Positions 48,601 to 63,100 of a stretch of 64,000 bases of DNA are shown piece by piece (within the stretch, counting starts at the first letter, position 1; each line of letters starts with the position of its first letter). Source of the stretch: Chamaea fasciata (lineage: Eukaryota > Chordata > Aves > Passeriformes > Sylviidae); assembly GCA_029207755.1 (NCBI GenBank), contig JARCOQ010000202.1, positions 1 to 64,000 of the forward strand. The letters run 5' to 3'. The notes beneath the pieces are model-generated. The model saw only the letters and a list, made by a program, of their open reading frames with translations. It did not search any database and was not told where the DNA came from. Made by a program: the position numbers and the translations under genes.

Positions 48601-51193
48601 AACCAAGCTCCCAGAAGCTGGAACCCTAACTGTCCTTGGAGTGCCCAATGTCTCCTACGACCTGACATTAGGAACTTAGTCGGTGAGTATAGCTTCCCAC
48701 AGAAGAGAGCCACTGTTCCTGCACAGATCCCTGTGCCCGGGAGTGGGCTTCTGCCACTTAGAATTCTGAACAGTGTACTTACTCCCACAACCAAGCTGCC
48801 ATGAAGCTGAAACCCTAGCTGCCCTTAGACTGCCAAACACCCCCTGCAAACTGACATCAGGAACTTGGAGCGGTGAGTTTAGCTTTCCACAGAAAAGACC
48901 CACCGTTCCTGCACAGAACTCTCGGCCACGGAGTGGGCTGCTAACTGATAAAAATAAGTTCAGCACAGGACTTTCGCCAGATCCAAGCATCCAGAAGCTG
49001 GAACCCTAACTGTCCTTGGAGTGCCAAATGTCTCCTACAGCCTGACATCAGGAACCTGCTGGGGTGAGTTTAGTTTCCCACAGAAAAGACCCACCGTTCC
49101 TGCACAGAGCTCTGTGCCCAGGAGTGGGCTTCTGCCACTTAGAATTCTGAACACTGCTGCACTTCTCCCATAGCCCAGCTCCCAGAAGCTGGAAACCTAA
49201 CTGTCCTTGGAGTGCCAAATGTCTCCTACAACCTGACATTAGGAACCTGATGCGGTGAGTCCAGATTCCTACAGAAAAGGAGCAACGCTTCCTGCACAGA
49301 GCCCCCTGACCCAGAGAGGGCGACTGCCTGCTAAAAATAAATTCAGCACAGGATATCTGCCAGATCCAACCTCCCAGAAGCTGGAACCCTAACTGTCCTT
49401 GGAGTGCCCAATGTCTCCTACAACCTGACATTAGGAACTTAGTCGGTGAGTATAGCTTTCCACAGAAGAGAGCCACTGTTCCTGCACAGAGCTCTGTGCC
49501 CGGGAGTGGGCTTCTGCCACTTAGAATTCTGAACAGTGTACTTCCTCCCACAACCAAGCTGCCATGAAGCTGAAACCCTAGCTGCCCTTAGACTACCAAA
49601 CACCCCCTGCAAACTGACATCAGGAACTTAGAGGGGTGAGTTTAGCTTTCCACAGAAAAGACCCACGGTTCCTGCACAGAGCTCTGTGCCCGGGAGTGGG
49701 CTTCTGCCACTTAGAATTCTGAACACTGCCGCACTTCTCCCATATCCAAGCTCCCAGAAGCTGGAACCCTAACTGTCCTGCGACTGCCAAATGTCTCCTA
49801 CGACCTGACATTAGGAACTTCGGGGGGTGAGTTTAGCTTCCCACAGAAGAGACCCACAGTTCCTGCACAGAGCTCTGTGCCCCGGAGTAGGTTTCTGCCA
49901 CTTAGAATTCTGAACAGTGCACATTACTCGCAGAACCAAGCTCCCAGAAGCTGGAACCCTAACTGTCCTTGGAGTGCCCAATGTCTCCTACGACCTGACA
50001 TTAGGAACTTAGTCGGTGAGTATAGCTTCCCACAGAAGAGAGCCACTGTTCCTGCACAGAGCTCTGTGCCCGGGAGTGGGCTTCTGCCACTTAGAATTCT
50101 GAACAGTGTACTTACTCCCACAACCAAGCTGCCATGAAGCTGAAACCCTAGCTGCCCTTAGACTGCCAAACACCCCCTGCAAACTGACATCAGGAACTTG
50201 GAGGGGTGAGTTTAGCTTTCCACAGAAAAGACCCACCGTTCCTGCACAGAACTCTCGGCCACGGAGTGGGCTGCTAACTGATAAAAATAAGTTCAGCACA
50301 GGACTTTTGCCAGATCCAAGCATCCAGAAGCTGGAACCCTAACTGTCCTGCGAGTGCCAAATGTCTCCTACAGCCTGACATCAGGAACCTGCTGGGGTGA
50401 GTTTAGTTTCCCACAGAAAAGACCCACAGTTCCTGCACAGAGCTCTGTGCCCGGGAGTGGGCTTCTGCCACTTAGAATTCTGAACACTGCTGCACTTCTC
50501 CCATATCCAAGCTGCCATGAAGCTGGAACCCTAACTGTCCTTGGAGTGCCCAATGTCTCCTACAACCTGATATTAGGAACTTCGGGGGGTGAGTTTAGCT
50601 TCCCACAGAAGAGACCCACTGTTCCTGCACAGAGCTCTGTGCCCGGGAGTGGGCTTCTGCCACTTAGAATTCTGAACAGTGCACTTACTCCCACAACCAA
50701 GCTGCCATGAAGCTGAAACCCTAGCTGCCCTTCGACTGCCAAACACCCCCTGAAAACTGACATCAGGAACTTGGAGGGGTGAGTTTAGCTTTCCACAGAA
50801 AAGACCCACCGTTCCTGCACAGAGCTCTGTGCCCGGGAGTGGGCTTCTGCCACTTAGAATTCTGAACACTGCTGCACTTCTCCCACAACCAAGCTGCCAT
50901 GAAGCTGAAACCCTAGCTGCCCTTAGACTGCCAAACACCCCCTGCAAAATGACATCAGGAACTTGGAGGGGTGAGTTTAGCTTTCCACAGAAAAGACCCA
51001 CCGTTCCTGCACAGAACTCTTGGCCACGGAGTGGGCTGCTAACTGATAAAAATAAGTTAAGCACAGGACTTCTGCCAGATCCAAGCATCCAGAAGCTGGA
51101 ACCCTTACTGTCCTTGGAGTGCCAAATGTCTCCTACAGCCTGACATCAGGAACCTGCTGGGGTGAGTTTAGTTTCCCACAGAAAAGACCCACC

Positions 51194-54100
51194 GTTCCTG
51201 CACAGAGCTCTGTGCCCGGGAGTGGGCTTCTGCCACTTAGAATTCTGAACACTGCCGCACTTCTCCCATATCCAAGCTCCCAGAAGCTGGAACCCTAACT
51301 GTCCTGCGACTGCCAAATGTCTCCTACGACCTGACATTAGGAACTTCGGGGGGTGAGTTTAGCTTCCCACGGAAGAGACCCACAGTTCCTGCACAGAGCT
51401 CTGTGCCCGGGAGTGGGCTTCTGCCACTTAGAATTCAGAACAGTGCACATTACTCGCAGAACCAAGCTCCCAGAAGCTGGAACCCTAACTGTCCTTGGAG
51501 TGCCCAATGTCTCCTACGACCTGATATTAGGAACTTAGTCGGTGAGTATAGCTTCCCACAGAAGAGAGCCACTGTTCCTGCACAGAGCTCTGTGCCCGGG
51601 AGTGGGCTTCTGCCACTTAGAATTCTGAACAGTGTACTTACTCCCACAACCAAGCTGCCATGAAGCTGAAACCCTAGCTGCCCTTAGACTGCCAAACACC
51701 CCCTGCAAACTGACATCAGGAACTTGGAGGGGTGAGTTTAGCTTTCCACAGAAAAGACCCACCGTTCCTGCACAGAACTCTCGGCCACGGAGTGGGCTGC
51801 TAACTGATAAAAATAAGTTCAGCACAGGACTTCTGCCAGATCCAAGCATCCAGAAGATGGAACCCTTACTGTCCTTGGAGTGCCAAATGTCTCCTACAGC
51901 CTGACATCAGGAACCTGCTGGGGTGAGTTTAGTTTCCCACAGAAAAGACCCACCGTTCCTGCACAGAGCTCTGTGCCCAGGAGTGGGCTTCTGCCACTTA
52001 GAATTCTGAACACTGCTGCACTTCTCCCATAGCCCAGCTCCCAGAAGCTGGAAACCTAACTGTCCTTGGAGTGCCAAATGTCTCCTACAACCTGACATTA
52101 GGAACCTGATGCGGTGAGTCCAGATTCCCACAGAAAAGGAGCAACGCTTCCTGCACAGAGCCCCCTGACCCAGAGAGGGCGACTGCCTGCTAAAAATAAA
52201 TTCAGCACAGGATATCTGCCAGATCCAACCTCCCAGAAGCTGGAACCCTAACTGTCCTTGGAGTGCCCAATGTCTCCTACAACCTGACATTAGGAACTTA
52301 GTCGGTGAGTATAGCTTTCCACAGAAGAGAGCCACTGTTCCTGCACAGAGCTCTGTGCCCGGGAGTGGGCTTCTGCCACTTGGAATTCTGAACAGTGTAC
52401 TTCCTCCCACAACCAAGCTGCCATGAAGCTGAAACGCTAGCTGCCCTTAGACTGCCAAACACCCCCTGCAAACTGACATCAGGAACTTGGAGGGGTGAGT
52501 TTAGCTTTCCACAGAAAAGACCCACCGTTCCTGCACAGAACTCTCGGCCACGGAGTGGGCTGCTAACTGATAAAAATAAGTTCAGCACAGGACTTCTGCC
52601 AGATCCAAGCATCCAGAAGCTGGAACCCTTACTGTCCTTGGAGTGCCAAATGTCTCCTACAGCCTGACATCAGGAACCTGCTGGGGTGAGTTTAGTTTCC
52701 CACAGAAAAGACCCACCGTTCCTGCACAGAGCTCTGTGCCCGGGAGTGGGCTTCTGCCACTTAGAATTCTGAACACTGCCGCACTTCTCCCATATCCAAG
52801 CTCCCAGAAGCTGGAACCCTAACTGTCCTGCGAGTGCCAAATGTCTCCTACAACCTGATATTAGGAACTTCGGGGGGTGAGTTTAGCTTCCCACAGAAGA
52901 GACCCACCGTTCCTGCACAGAGCTCTGTGCCCGGGAGTGGGCTTCTGCCACTTAGAATTCTGAACAGTGTACTTACTCCCACAACCAAGCTGCCATGAAG
53001 CTGAAACCCTTACTGCCCTTAGACTGCCAAACACCCCCTGCAAACTGACATCAGGAACTTGGAGGGGTGAGTTTAGCTTTCCACAGAAAAGACCCACCGT
53101 TCCTGCACCGAACTCTCAGCCACGGAGTGGGCTGATAACTGATAAAAATAAGTTCAGCACAGGACTTCTGCCAGATCCAAGCATCCAGAAGATGGAACCC
53201 TAACTGTCCTGCGAGTGCCAAATGTCTCCTACAGCCTGACATCAGGAACCTGCTGGGGTGAGTTTAGTTTCCCACAGAAAAGACCCACCGTTCCTGCACA
53301 GAGCTCTGTGCCCAGGAGTGGGCTTCTGCCACTTAGAATTCTGAACACTGCTGCACTTCTCCCTTAGCCAAGCTCCCAGAAGCTGGAAACCTAACTGTCC
53401 TTGGAGTGCCAAATGTCTCCTACTACCTGACATTAGGAACCTCATGCGGTGAGTCCAGATTCCCACAGAAAAGGAGCAACGCTTCCTGCACAGAGCCCCC
53501 TGACCCAGAGAGGGCGACTGCCGGCTAAAAATAAATTCAGCACAGGATATCTGCCAGATCCAACCTCCCAGAAGCTGGAACCCTAACTGTCCTTGGAGTG
53601 CCCAATGTCTCCTACAACCTGACATTAGGAACTTAGTCGGTGAGTATAGCTTTCCACAGAAGAGAGCCACTGTTCCTGCACAGAGCTCTGTGCCCGGGAG
53701 TGGGCTTCTGCCACTTAGAATTCTGAACAGTGTACTTACTCCCACAACCAAGCTGCCATGAAGCTGAAACCCTAGCTGCCCTTAGACTGCCAAACACCCC
53801 CTGCAAACTGACATCAGGAACTTGGAGGGGTGAGTTTAGCTTTCCACAGAAAAGACCCACCGTTCCTGCACAGAACTCTCGGCCACGGAGTGGGCTGCTA
53901 ACTGATAAAAATAAGTTCAGCACAGGACTTCTGCCAGATCCAAGCATCCAGAAGCTGGAACCCTTACTGGCTTTGGAGTGCCAAATGTCTCCTACAGCCT
54001 GATATCAGGAACCTGCTGGGGGGAGTTTAGTTTCCCACAGAAAAGACCCACAGTTCCTGCACAGAGCTCTGTGCCCGGGAGTGGGCTTCTGCCACTTAGA

Positions 54101-57100
54101 ATTCTGAACAGTGCACATTACTCCCAGAACCAAGCTGTCAGAAGCTGGAACCCTAACTGTCCTTGGAGTGCCCAATGTCTCCTACAGCCTGACATTAGGA
54201 ACTTACTCGGTGAGTATACCATCCCACAGAAGAGAGCCACTGTTCCTGCACAGAGCTCTGTGCCCGGGAGTGGGCTTCTGCCACTTAGAATTCTGAACAG
54301 TGTACTTACTCCCACAACCAAGCTGCCATGAAGCTGAAACCCTAGCTGCCCTTAGACTGCCAAACACCCCCTGCAAACTGACATCAGGAATTTGGAGGGG
54401 TGAGTTTAGCTTTCCACAGAAAAGACCCACCGTTCCTGCACAGAACTCTCGGCCACGGAGTGGGCTGTGAACTGAAAAAATAAGTTCTGCACAAGACTTC
54501 TGCAAGATGCAAGCATCCAAAAGCTGGAACCCTAACTGTCCTTGGAGTGCCCAATGTCTCCTACAACCTGACATTAGGAACTTAGTCGGTGAGTATAGCT
54601 TCCCACAGAAGAGAGCCACTGTTCCTGCACAGAGATCTGTGCCCGGGAGTGGGCTTCTGCCACTTAGAATTCTGAACAGTGTACTTACTCCCACAACCAA
54701 GCTGCCATGAAGCTGAAACCCTAGCTGCCCTTAGACTGCCAAACACCCCCTGCAAACTGACATCAGGAACTTGGAGGGGTGAGTTTAGCTTTCCACAGAA
54801 AAGACCCACCGTTCCTGCACAGAACTCTCGGCCACGGAGTGCGCTGCTAACTGATAAAAATAAGTTCAGCACAGGACTTCTGCCAGATCCAAGCATCCAG
54901 AAGCTGGAACCCTTACTGGCCTTGAAGTGCCAAATGGCTCCTACAGCCTGACATCAGGAACCTGCTGGGGTGAGTTTAGTTTCCCACAGAAAAGACCCAC
55001 CGTTCCTACACAGAGCTCTGTGCCCCAGAGTGGGCTTCTGCCACTTAGAATTCTGAACAGTGCACATTACTCCCACAACAAAGCTGTCAGAAGCTGGAAC
55101 CCTAACTGTCCTTGGAGTGCCCAATGTCTCCTACAACCTGACATTAGGAACTAAGTCGGTGAGTATAGCTTCCCACAGAAAAGACCCACCGTTCCTGCAC
55201 AGAACTCTCGGCCACGGAGTGCGCTGCTAACTGATAAAAATAAGTTCAGCACAGGACTTCTGCCAGATCCAAGCATCCAGAAGCTGGAACCCTTACTGGC
55301 CTTGGAGCGCCAAATGTCTCCTGCAGCCTGACATCAGGAACCTGCTGGGGTGAGTTTTGTTTCCCACAGAAAAGACCCACAGTTCCTGCACAGAGCTCTG
55401 TGACCGGGAGTGGGCTTCTGCCAATTAGAATTCTGAACAGTGCACATTACTCCCAGAACCAAGCTGTCAGAAGCTGGAACCCTAACTGTCCTTGGAGTGC
55501 CCAATGTCTCCTAAAACCTGCCATTAGGAACTTAGAGGGTGAGTATAGCTTCCCACAGAAGAGAGCCACTGTTCCTGCACAGAGTTCTGTGCCCGGAAGT
55601 GGGCTTCTGCCACTTAGAATTCTGAACACTGCTGCACTTCTCCCATAGCCAAGCTCCCAGAAGCTGGAACCCTAACTGTCCTGCGAGTGCCCAATGTCTC
55701 CTACAACCTGACATTAGGAACTTAGTCGGTGAGTATAGCTTCCCACAGAAGAGAGCCACTGTTCCTGCACAGAGCTCTGTGCCCGGGAGTGGGCTTCTGC
55801 CACTTAGAATTCTGAACAGTGTACTTCCTCCCACAACCAAGCTGCCATGAAGCTGAAACCCTAGCTGCCCTTAGACTACCAAACACCCCCTGCAAACTGA
55901 CATCAGGAACTTGGAGGGGTGAGTTTAGCTTTCCACAGGAAAGACCCACCGTTCCTGCACAGAGCTCTGTGCCCGGGAGTGGGCTTCTGCCACTTAGAAT
56001 TCTGAACACTGCCGCATTTCTCCCATATCCAAGCTCCCAGAAGCTGGAACCCTAACTGTCCTGCGACTGCCAAATGTCTCCTACGACCTGACATTAGGAA
56101 CTTCGGGGGGTGAGTTTAGCTTCCCACAGAAGAGAGCCACTGTTCCTGCACAGAGCTCTGTGCCCCGGAGTGGGCTTCTGCCACTTAGAATTCTGAACAG
56201 TGTACTTACTCCCACAACCAAGCTGCCATGAAGCTGAAACGCTAGCTGCCCTTAGACTGCCAAACACCCCCTGCAAACTGACATCAGGAACTTGGAGGGG
56301 TGAGTTTAGCTTTCCACAGAAAAGACCCACCGTTCCTGCACAGAACTCTCGGCCACGGAGTGGGCTGCTAACTGATAAAAATAAGTTCAGCACAGGACTT
56401 TCGCCAGATCCAAGCATCCAGGAGCTGGAACCCTTACTGTCCTTGGAGTGCCAAATGTCTCCTACAGCCTGACATCAGGAACCTGCTGGGGTGAGTTTAG
56501 TTTCCCACAGAAAAGACCCACTGTTCCTGCACAGAGCTCTGTGCCCCGGAGTGGGCTTCTGCCACTTAGAATTCTGAACAGTGCACATTACTCCCAGAAC
56601 CAAGCTGTCAGAAGCTGGAACCCTAACTGTCCTTGGAGTGCCCAATGTCTCCTACAACCTGACATTAGGAACTTCTGGGGGTGAGTATAGCTTCCCACAG
56701 AAGAGAGCCACTGTTCCTGCACAGAGCTCTGTGCCCGGGAGTGGGCTTCTGCCACTTAGAATTCTGAACACTGCCGCACTTCTCCCATATGCAAGCTCCC
56801 AGAAGCTGGAACCCTAACTGTCCTGCGACTGCCAAATGTCTCCTACGACCTGACATTAGGAACTTCGGGGGGTGAGTTTAGCTTCCCACGGAAGAGACCC
56901 ACAGTTCCTGCACAGAGCTCTGTGCCCGGGAGTGGGCTTCTGCCACTTAGAATTCAGAACAGTGCACATTACTCGCAGAACCAAGCTCCCAGAAGCTGGA
57001 ACCCTAACTGTCCTTGGAGTGCCCAATGTCTCCTACGACCTGATATTAGGAACTTAATCGGTGAGTATAGCTTCCCACAGAAGAGAGCCACTGTTCCTGC

Positions 57101-60100
57101 ACAGAGCTCTGTGCCCGGGAGTGGGCTTCTGCCACTTAGAATTCTGACCACTGTACTTACTCCCACAACCAAGCTGCCATGAAGCTGAAACCCTAGCTGC
57201 CCTTAGACTGCCAAACACCCCCTGCAAACTGACATCAGGAACTTGGAGGGGTGAGTTTAGCTTTCCACAGAAAAGACCTACCGTTCCTGCACAGAACTCT
57301 CGGCCACGGAGTGGGCTGCTAACTGATAAAAATAAGTTCAGCACAGGACTTCTGCCAGATGCAAGCATCCAGAAGATGGAACCCTTACTGTCCTTGGAGT
57401 GCCAAATGTCTCCTACAGCCTGACATCAGGAACCTGCTGGGGTGAGTTTAGTTTCCCACAGAAAAGACCCACCGTTCCTGCACAGAGCTCTGTGCCCAGG
57501 AGTGGGCTTCTGCCACTTAGAATTCTGAACACTGCTGCACTTCTCCCATAGCCCAGCTCCCAGAAGCTGGAAACCTAACTGTCCTTGGAGTGCCAAATGT
57601 CTCCTACAACCTGACATTAGGAACCTGATGCGGTGAGTCCAGATTCCCACAGAAAAGGAGCAACGCTTCCTGCACAGAGCCCCCTGACCCAGAGAGGGCG
57701 ACTGCCTGCTAAAAATAAATTCAGCACAGGATATCTGCCAGATCCAACCTCCCAGAAGCTGGAACCCTAACTGTCCTTGGAGTGCCCAATGTCTCCTACA
57801 ACCTGACATTAGGAACTTAGTCGGTGAGTATAGCGTTCCACAGAAGAGAGCCACTGTTCCTGCACAGAGCTCTGTGCCCGGGAGTGGGCTTCTGCCACTT
57901 AGAATTCTGAACAGTGTACTTCCTCCCACAACCAAGCTGCCATGAAGCTGAAACCCTAGCTGCCCTTAGACTACCAAACACCCCCTGCAAACTGACATCA
58001 GGAACTTAGAGGGGTGAGTTTAGCTTTCCACAGAAAAGACGCACGGTTCCTGCACAGAGCTCTGTGCCCGGGAGTGGGCTTCTGCCACTTAGAATTCTGA
58101 ACACTGCCGCACTTCTCCCATATCCAAGCTCCCAGAAGCTGGAACCCTAACTGTCCTGCGAGTGCCAAATGTCTCCTACGACCTGACATTAGGAACTTCT
58201 GGGGGTGAGTTTAGCTTCCCACGGAAGAGACCCACAGTTCCTGCACAGAGCTCTGTGCCCCGGAGTAGGTTTCTGCCACTTAGAATTCTGAACAGTGCAC
58301 ATTACCCGCAGACCCAAGCTCCCAGAAGCTGGAACCCTAACTGTCCTTGGAGTGCCCAATGTCTCCTACGACCTGACATTAGGAACTTAGTCGGTGAGTA
58401 TAGCTTCCCACAGAAGAGAGCCACTGTTCCTGCACAGAGCTCTGTGCCCGGGAGTGGGCTTCTGCCACTTAGAATTCTGAACACTGCTGCACTTCTCCCA
58501 TATCCAAGCTGCCATGAAGCTGGAACCCTAACTGTCCTTGGAGTGCCCAATGTCTCCTACAACCTGATATTAGGAACTTCGGGGGGTGAGTTTAGCTTCC
58601 CACAGAAGAGACCCACCGTTCCTGCACAGAGCTCTGTGCCCGGGAGTGGGCTTCTGCCACTTAGAATTCTGAACAGTGCACTTACTCCCACAACCAAGCT
58701 GCCATGAAGCTGAAACCCTAGCTGCCCTTCGACTGCCAAACACCCCCTGAAAACTGACATCAGGAACTTGGAGGGGTGAGTTTAGCTTTCCACAGAAAAG
58801 ACCCACGGTTCCTGCACAGAGCTCTGTGCCCGGGAGTGGGCTTCTGCCACTTAGAATTCTGAACACTGCCGCACTTCTCCCATATCCAAGCTCCCAGAAG
58901 CTGGAACCCTAACTGTCCTGCGAGTGCCAAATGTCTCCTACGACCTGACATTAGGAACTTCGGGGGGTGAGTTTAGCTTCCCACGGAAGAGACCCACAGT
59001 TCCTGCACAGAGCTCTGTGCCCCGGATTAGGCTTCTGCCACTTAGAATTCTGAACAGTGCACATTACTCGCAGAACCAAGCTCCCAGAAGCTGGAACCCT
59101 AACTGTCCTTGGAGTGCCCAATGTCTCCTACGACCTGACATTAGGAACTTAGTCGGTGAGTATAGCTTCCCACAGAAGAGAGCCACTGTTCCTGCACAGA
59201 GCTCTGTGCCCGGAAGTGGGCTTCTGCCACTTAGAATTCTGAACACTGCTGCACTTCTCCCACAACCAAGCTGCCATGAAGCTGAAACCCTAGCTGCCCT
59301 TAGACTGCCAAACACCCCCTGCAAAATGACATCAGGAACTTGGAGGGGTGAGTTTAGCTTTCCACAGAAAAGACCCACCGTTCCTGCACAGAACTCTTGG
59401 CCACGGAGTGGGCTGCTAACTGATAAAAATAAGTTAAGCACAGGACTTCTGCCAGATCCAAGCATCCAGAAGCTGGAACCCTTACTGTCCTTGGAGTGCC
59501 AAATGTCTCCTACAGCCTGACATCAGGAACCTGCTGGGGTGAGTTTAGTTTCCCACAGAAAAGACCCACCGTTCCTGCACAGAGCTCTGTGCCCGGGAGT
59601 GGGCTTCTGCCACTTAGAATTCTGAACACTGCCGCACTTCTCCCATATCCAAGCTCCCAGAAGCTGGAACCCTAACTGTCCTGCGAGTGCCAAATGTCTC
59701 CTACGACCTGACATTAGGAACTTCGGGGGGTGAGTTTAGCTTCCCACGGAAGAGACCCACAGTTCCTGCACAGAGCTCTGTGCCCGGGAGTGGGCTTCTG
59801 CCACTTAGAATTCTGAACAGTGTACTTACTCCCACAACCAAGCTGCCATGAAGCTGAAACCCTTACTGCCCTTAGACTGCCAAACACCCCCTGCAAACTG
59901 ACATCAGGAACTTGGAGGGGTGAGTTTAGCTTTCCACAGAAAAGACCCACCGTTCCTGCACAGAACTCTCAGCCACGGAGTGGGCTGATAACTGATAAAA
60001 ATAAGTTCAGCACAGGACTTCTGCCAGATCCAAGCATCCAGAAGATGGAACCCTAACTGTCCTGCGAGTGCCAAATGTCTCCTACAGCCTGACATCAGGA

Positions 60101-63100
60101 ACCTGCTGGGGTGAGTTTAGTTTCCCACAGAAAAGACCCACCGTTCCTGCACAGAGCTCTGTGCCCAGGAGTGGGCTTCTGCCACTTAGAATTCTGAACA
60201 CTGCTGCACTTCTCCCATAGCCAAGCTCCCAGAAGCTGGAAACCTAACTGTCCTTGGAGTGCCAAATGTCTCCTACAACCTGACATTAGGAACCTCATGC
60301 GGTGAGTCCAGATTCCCACAGAAAAGGTGCAACGCTTCCTGCACAGAGCCCCCTGACCCAGAGAGGGCGACTGCCGGCTAAAAATAAATTCAGCACAGGA
60401 TATCTGCCAGATCCAACCTCCCAGAAGCTGGAACCCTAACTGTCCTTGGAGTGCCAAATGTCTCCTACAACCTGACATTAGGAACTTAGTCGGTGAGTAT
60501 AGCTTCCCACAGAAGAGAGCCACTGTTCCTGCACAGAGCTCTGTGCCCGGGAGTGGGCTTCTGCCACTTAGAATTCTGAACAGTGTACTTACTCCCACAA
60601 CCAAGCTGCCATGAAGCTGAAACCCTAGCTGCCCTTAGACTGCCAAACACCCCCTGCAAACTGACATCAGGAACTTGGAGGGGTGAGTTTAGCTTTCCAC
60701 AGAAAAGACCCACCGTTCCTGCACAGAACTCTCGGCCACGGAGTGGGCTGCTAACTGATAAAAATAAGTTCAGCACAGGACTTCTGCCAGATCCAAGCAT
60801 CCAGGAGCTGGAACCCTTACTGTCCTTGGAGTGCCAAATGTCTCCTACAGCCTGATATCAGGAACCTGCCTGGGTGAGTTTAGTCTCCCACAGAAATAAC
60901 CCACAGTTCCTGCACAGAGCTCTGTGCCAGGGAGTGGGCTTCTGCCACTTAGAATTCTGAACAGTGCACTTACTCCCACAACCAAGCTGCCATGAAGCTG
61001 AAACCCTAGCTGCCCTTCGACTGCCAAACACCCCCTGCAAACTGACATCAGGAACTTGGAGGGGTGAGTTTAGCTTTCCACAGAAAAGACCCACGGTTCC
61101 TGCACAGAGCTCTGTGCCCGGGAGTGGGCTTCTGCCACTTAGAATTCTGAACACTGCCGCACTTCTCCCATATCCAAGCTCCCAGAAGCTGGAACCCTAA
61201 CTGTCCTGCGACTGCCAAATGTCTCCTACGACCTGACATTAGGAACTTCGGGGGGTGAGTTTAGCTTCCCACAGAAGAGAGCCACTGTTCCTGCACAGAG
61301 CTCTGTGCCCCGGAGTGGGCTTCTGCCACTTAGAATTCTGAACAGTGTACTTACTCCCACAACCAAGCTGCCATGAAGCTGAAACGCTAGCTGCCCTTAG
61401 ACTGCCAAACACCCCCTGCAAACTGACATCAGGAACTTGGAGGGGTGAGTTTAGCTTTCCACAGAAAAGACCCACCGTTCCTGCACAGAACTCTCGGCCA
61501 CGGAGTGGGCTGCTAACTGATAAAAATAAGTTCAGCACAGGACTTCTGCCAGATCCAAGCATCCAGGAGCTGGAACCCTTACTGTCCTTGGAGTGCCAAA
61601 TGTCTCCTACAGCCTGACATCAGGAACCTGCTGGGGTGAGTTTAGTTTCCCACAGAAAAGACCCACCGTTCCTGCACAGAGCTCTGTGCCCCGGAGTGGG
61701 CTTCTGCCACTTAGAATTCTGAACAGTGCACATTACTCCCAGAACCAAGCTGTCAGAAGCTGGAACCCTAACTGTCCTTGGAGTGCCCAATGTCTCCTAC
61801 AACCTGACATTAGGAACTTCGGGGGGTGAGTATAGCTTCCCACAGAAGAGAGCCACTGTTCCTGCACAGAGCTCTGTGCCCGGGAGTGGGCTTCTGCCAC
61901 TTAGAATTCTGAAAATTGCCGCACTTCTCCCATATCCAAGCTCCCAGAAGCTGGAACCCTAACTGTCCTGCGACTGCAAAATGTCTCCTACGACCTGACA
62001 TTAGGAACTTCGGGGGGTGAGTTTAGCTTCCCACGGAAGAGACCCACAGTTCCTGCACAGAGCTCTGTGCCCGCGAGTGGGCTTCTGCCACTTAGAATTC
62101 AGAACAGTGCACATTACTCGCAGAACCAAGCTCCCAGAAGCTGGAACCCTAACTGTCCTGCGAGTGCCCAATGTCTCCTACGACCTGACATTAGGAACTT
62201 AGTCGGTGAGTATAGCTTCCCACAGAAGAGAGCCACTGTTCCTGCACAGAGCTCTGTGCCCGGGAGTGGGCTTCTGCCACTTAGAATTCTGAACAGTGTA
62301 CTTACACCCACAACCAAGCTGCCATGAAGCTGAAACCCTAGCTGCCCTTAGACTGCCAAACACCCCCTGCAAACTGACATCAGGAACTTGGAGGGGTGAG
62401 TTTAGCTTTCCACAGAAAAGACCCACCGTTCCTGTACAGAACTCTCGGCCACGGAGTGGGCTGCTAACTGATAAAAATAAGTTCAGCACAGGACTTCTGC
62501 CAGATCCAAGCATCCAGAAGCTGGAACCCTAACTGTCCTTGGAGTGCCAAATGTCTCCTACAGCCTGACATCAGGAACCTGCTGGGGTGAGTTTAGTTTC
62601 CCACAGAAAAGACCCACCGTTCCTGCACAGAGCTCTGTGCCCAGGAGTGGGCTTCTGCCACTTAGAATTCTGAACACTGCTGCACTTCTCCCATAGCCCA
62701 GCTCCCAGAAGCTGGAAACCTAACTGTCCTTGGAGTGCCAAATGTCTCCTACAACCTGACATTAGGAACCTGATGCGGTGAGTCCAGATTCCCACAGAAA
62801 AGGAGCAACGCTTCCTGCACAGAGCCCCCTGACCCAGAGAGGGCGACTGCCTGCTAAAAATAAATTCAGCACAGGATATCTGCCAGATCCAACCTCCCAG
62901 AAGCTGGAACCCTAACTGTCCTTGGAGTGCCCAATGTCTCCTACAACCTGACATTAGGAACTTAGTCGGTGAGTATAGCTTTCCACAGAAGAGAGCCACT
63001 GTTCCTGCACAGAGCTCTGTGCCCGGGAGTGGGCTTCTGCCACTTAGAATTCTGAACAGTGTACTTCCTCCCACAACCAAGCTGCCATGAAGCTGAAACC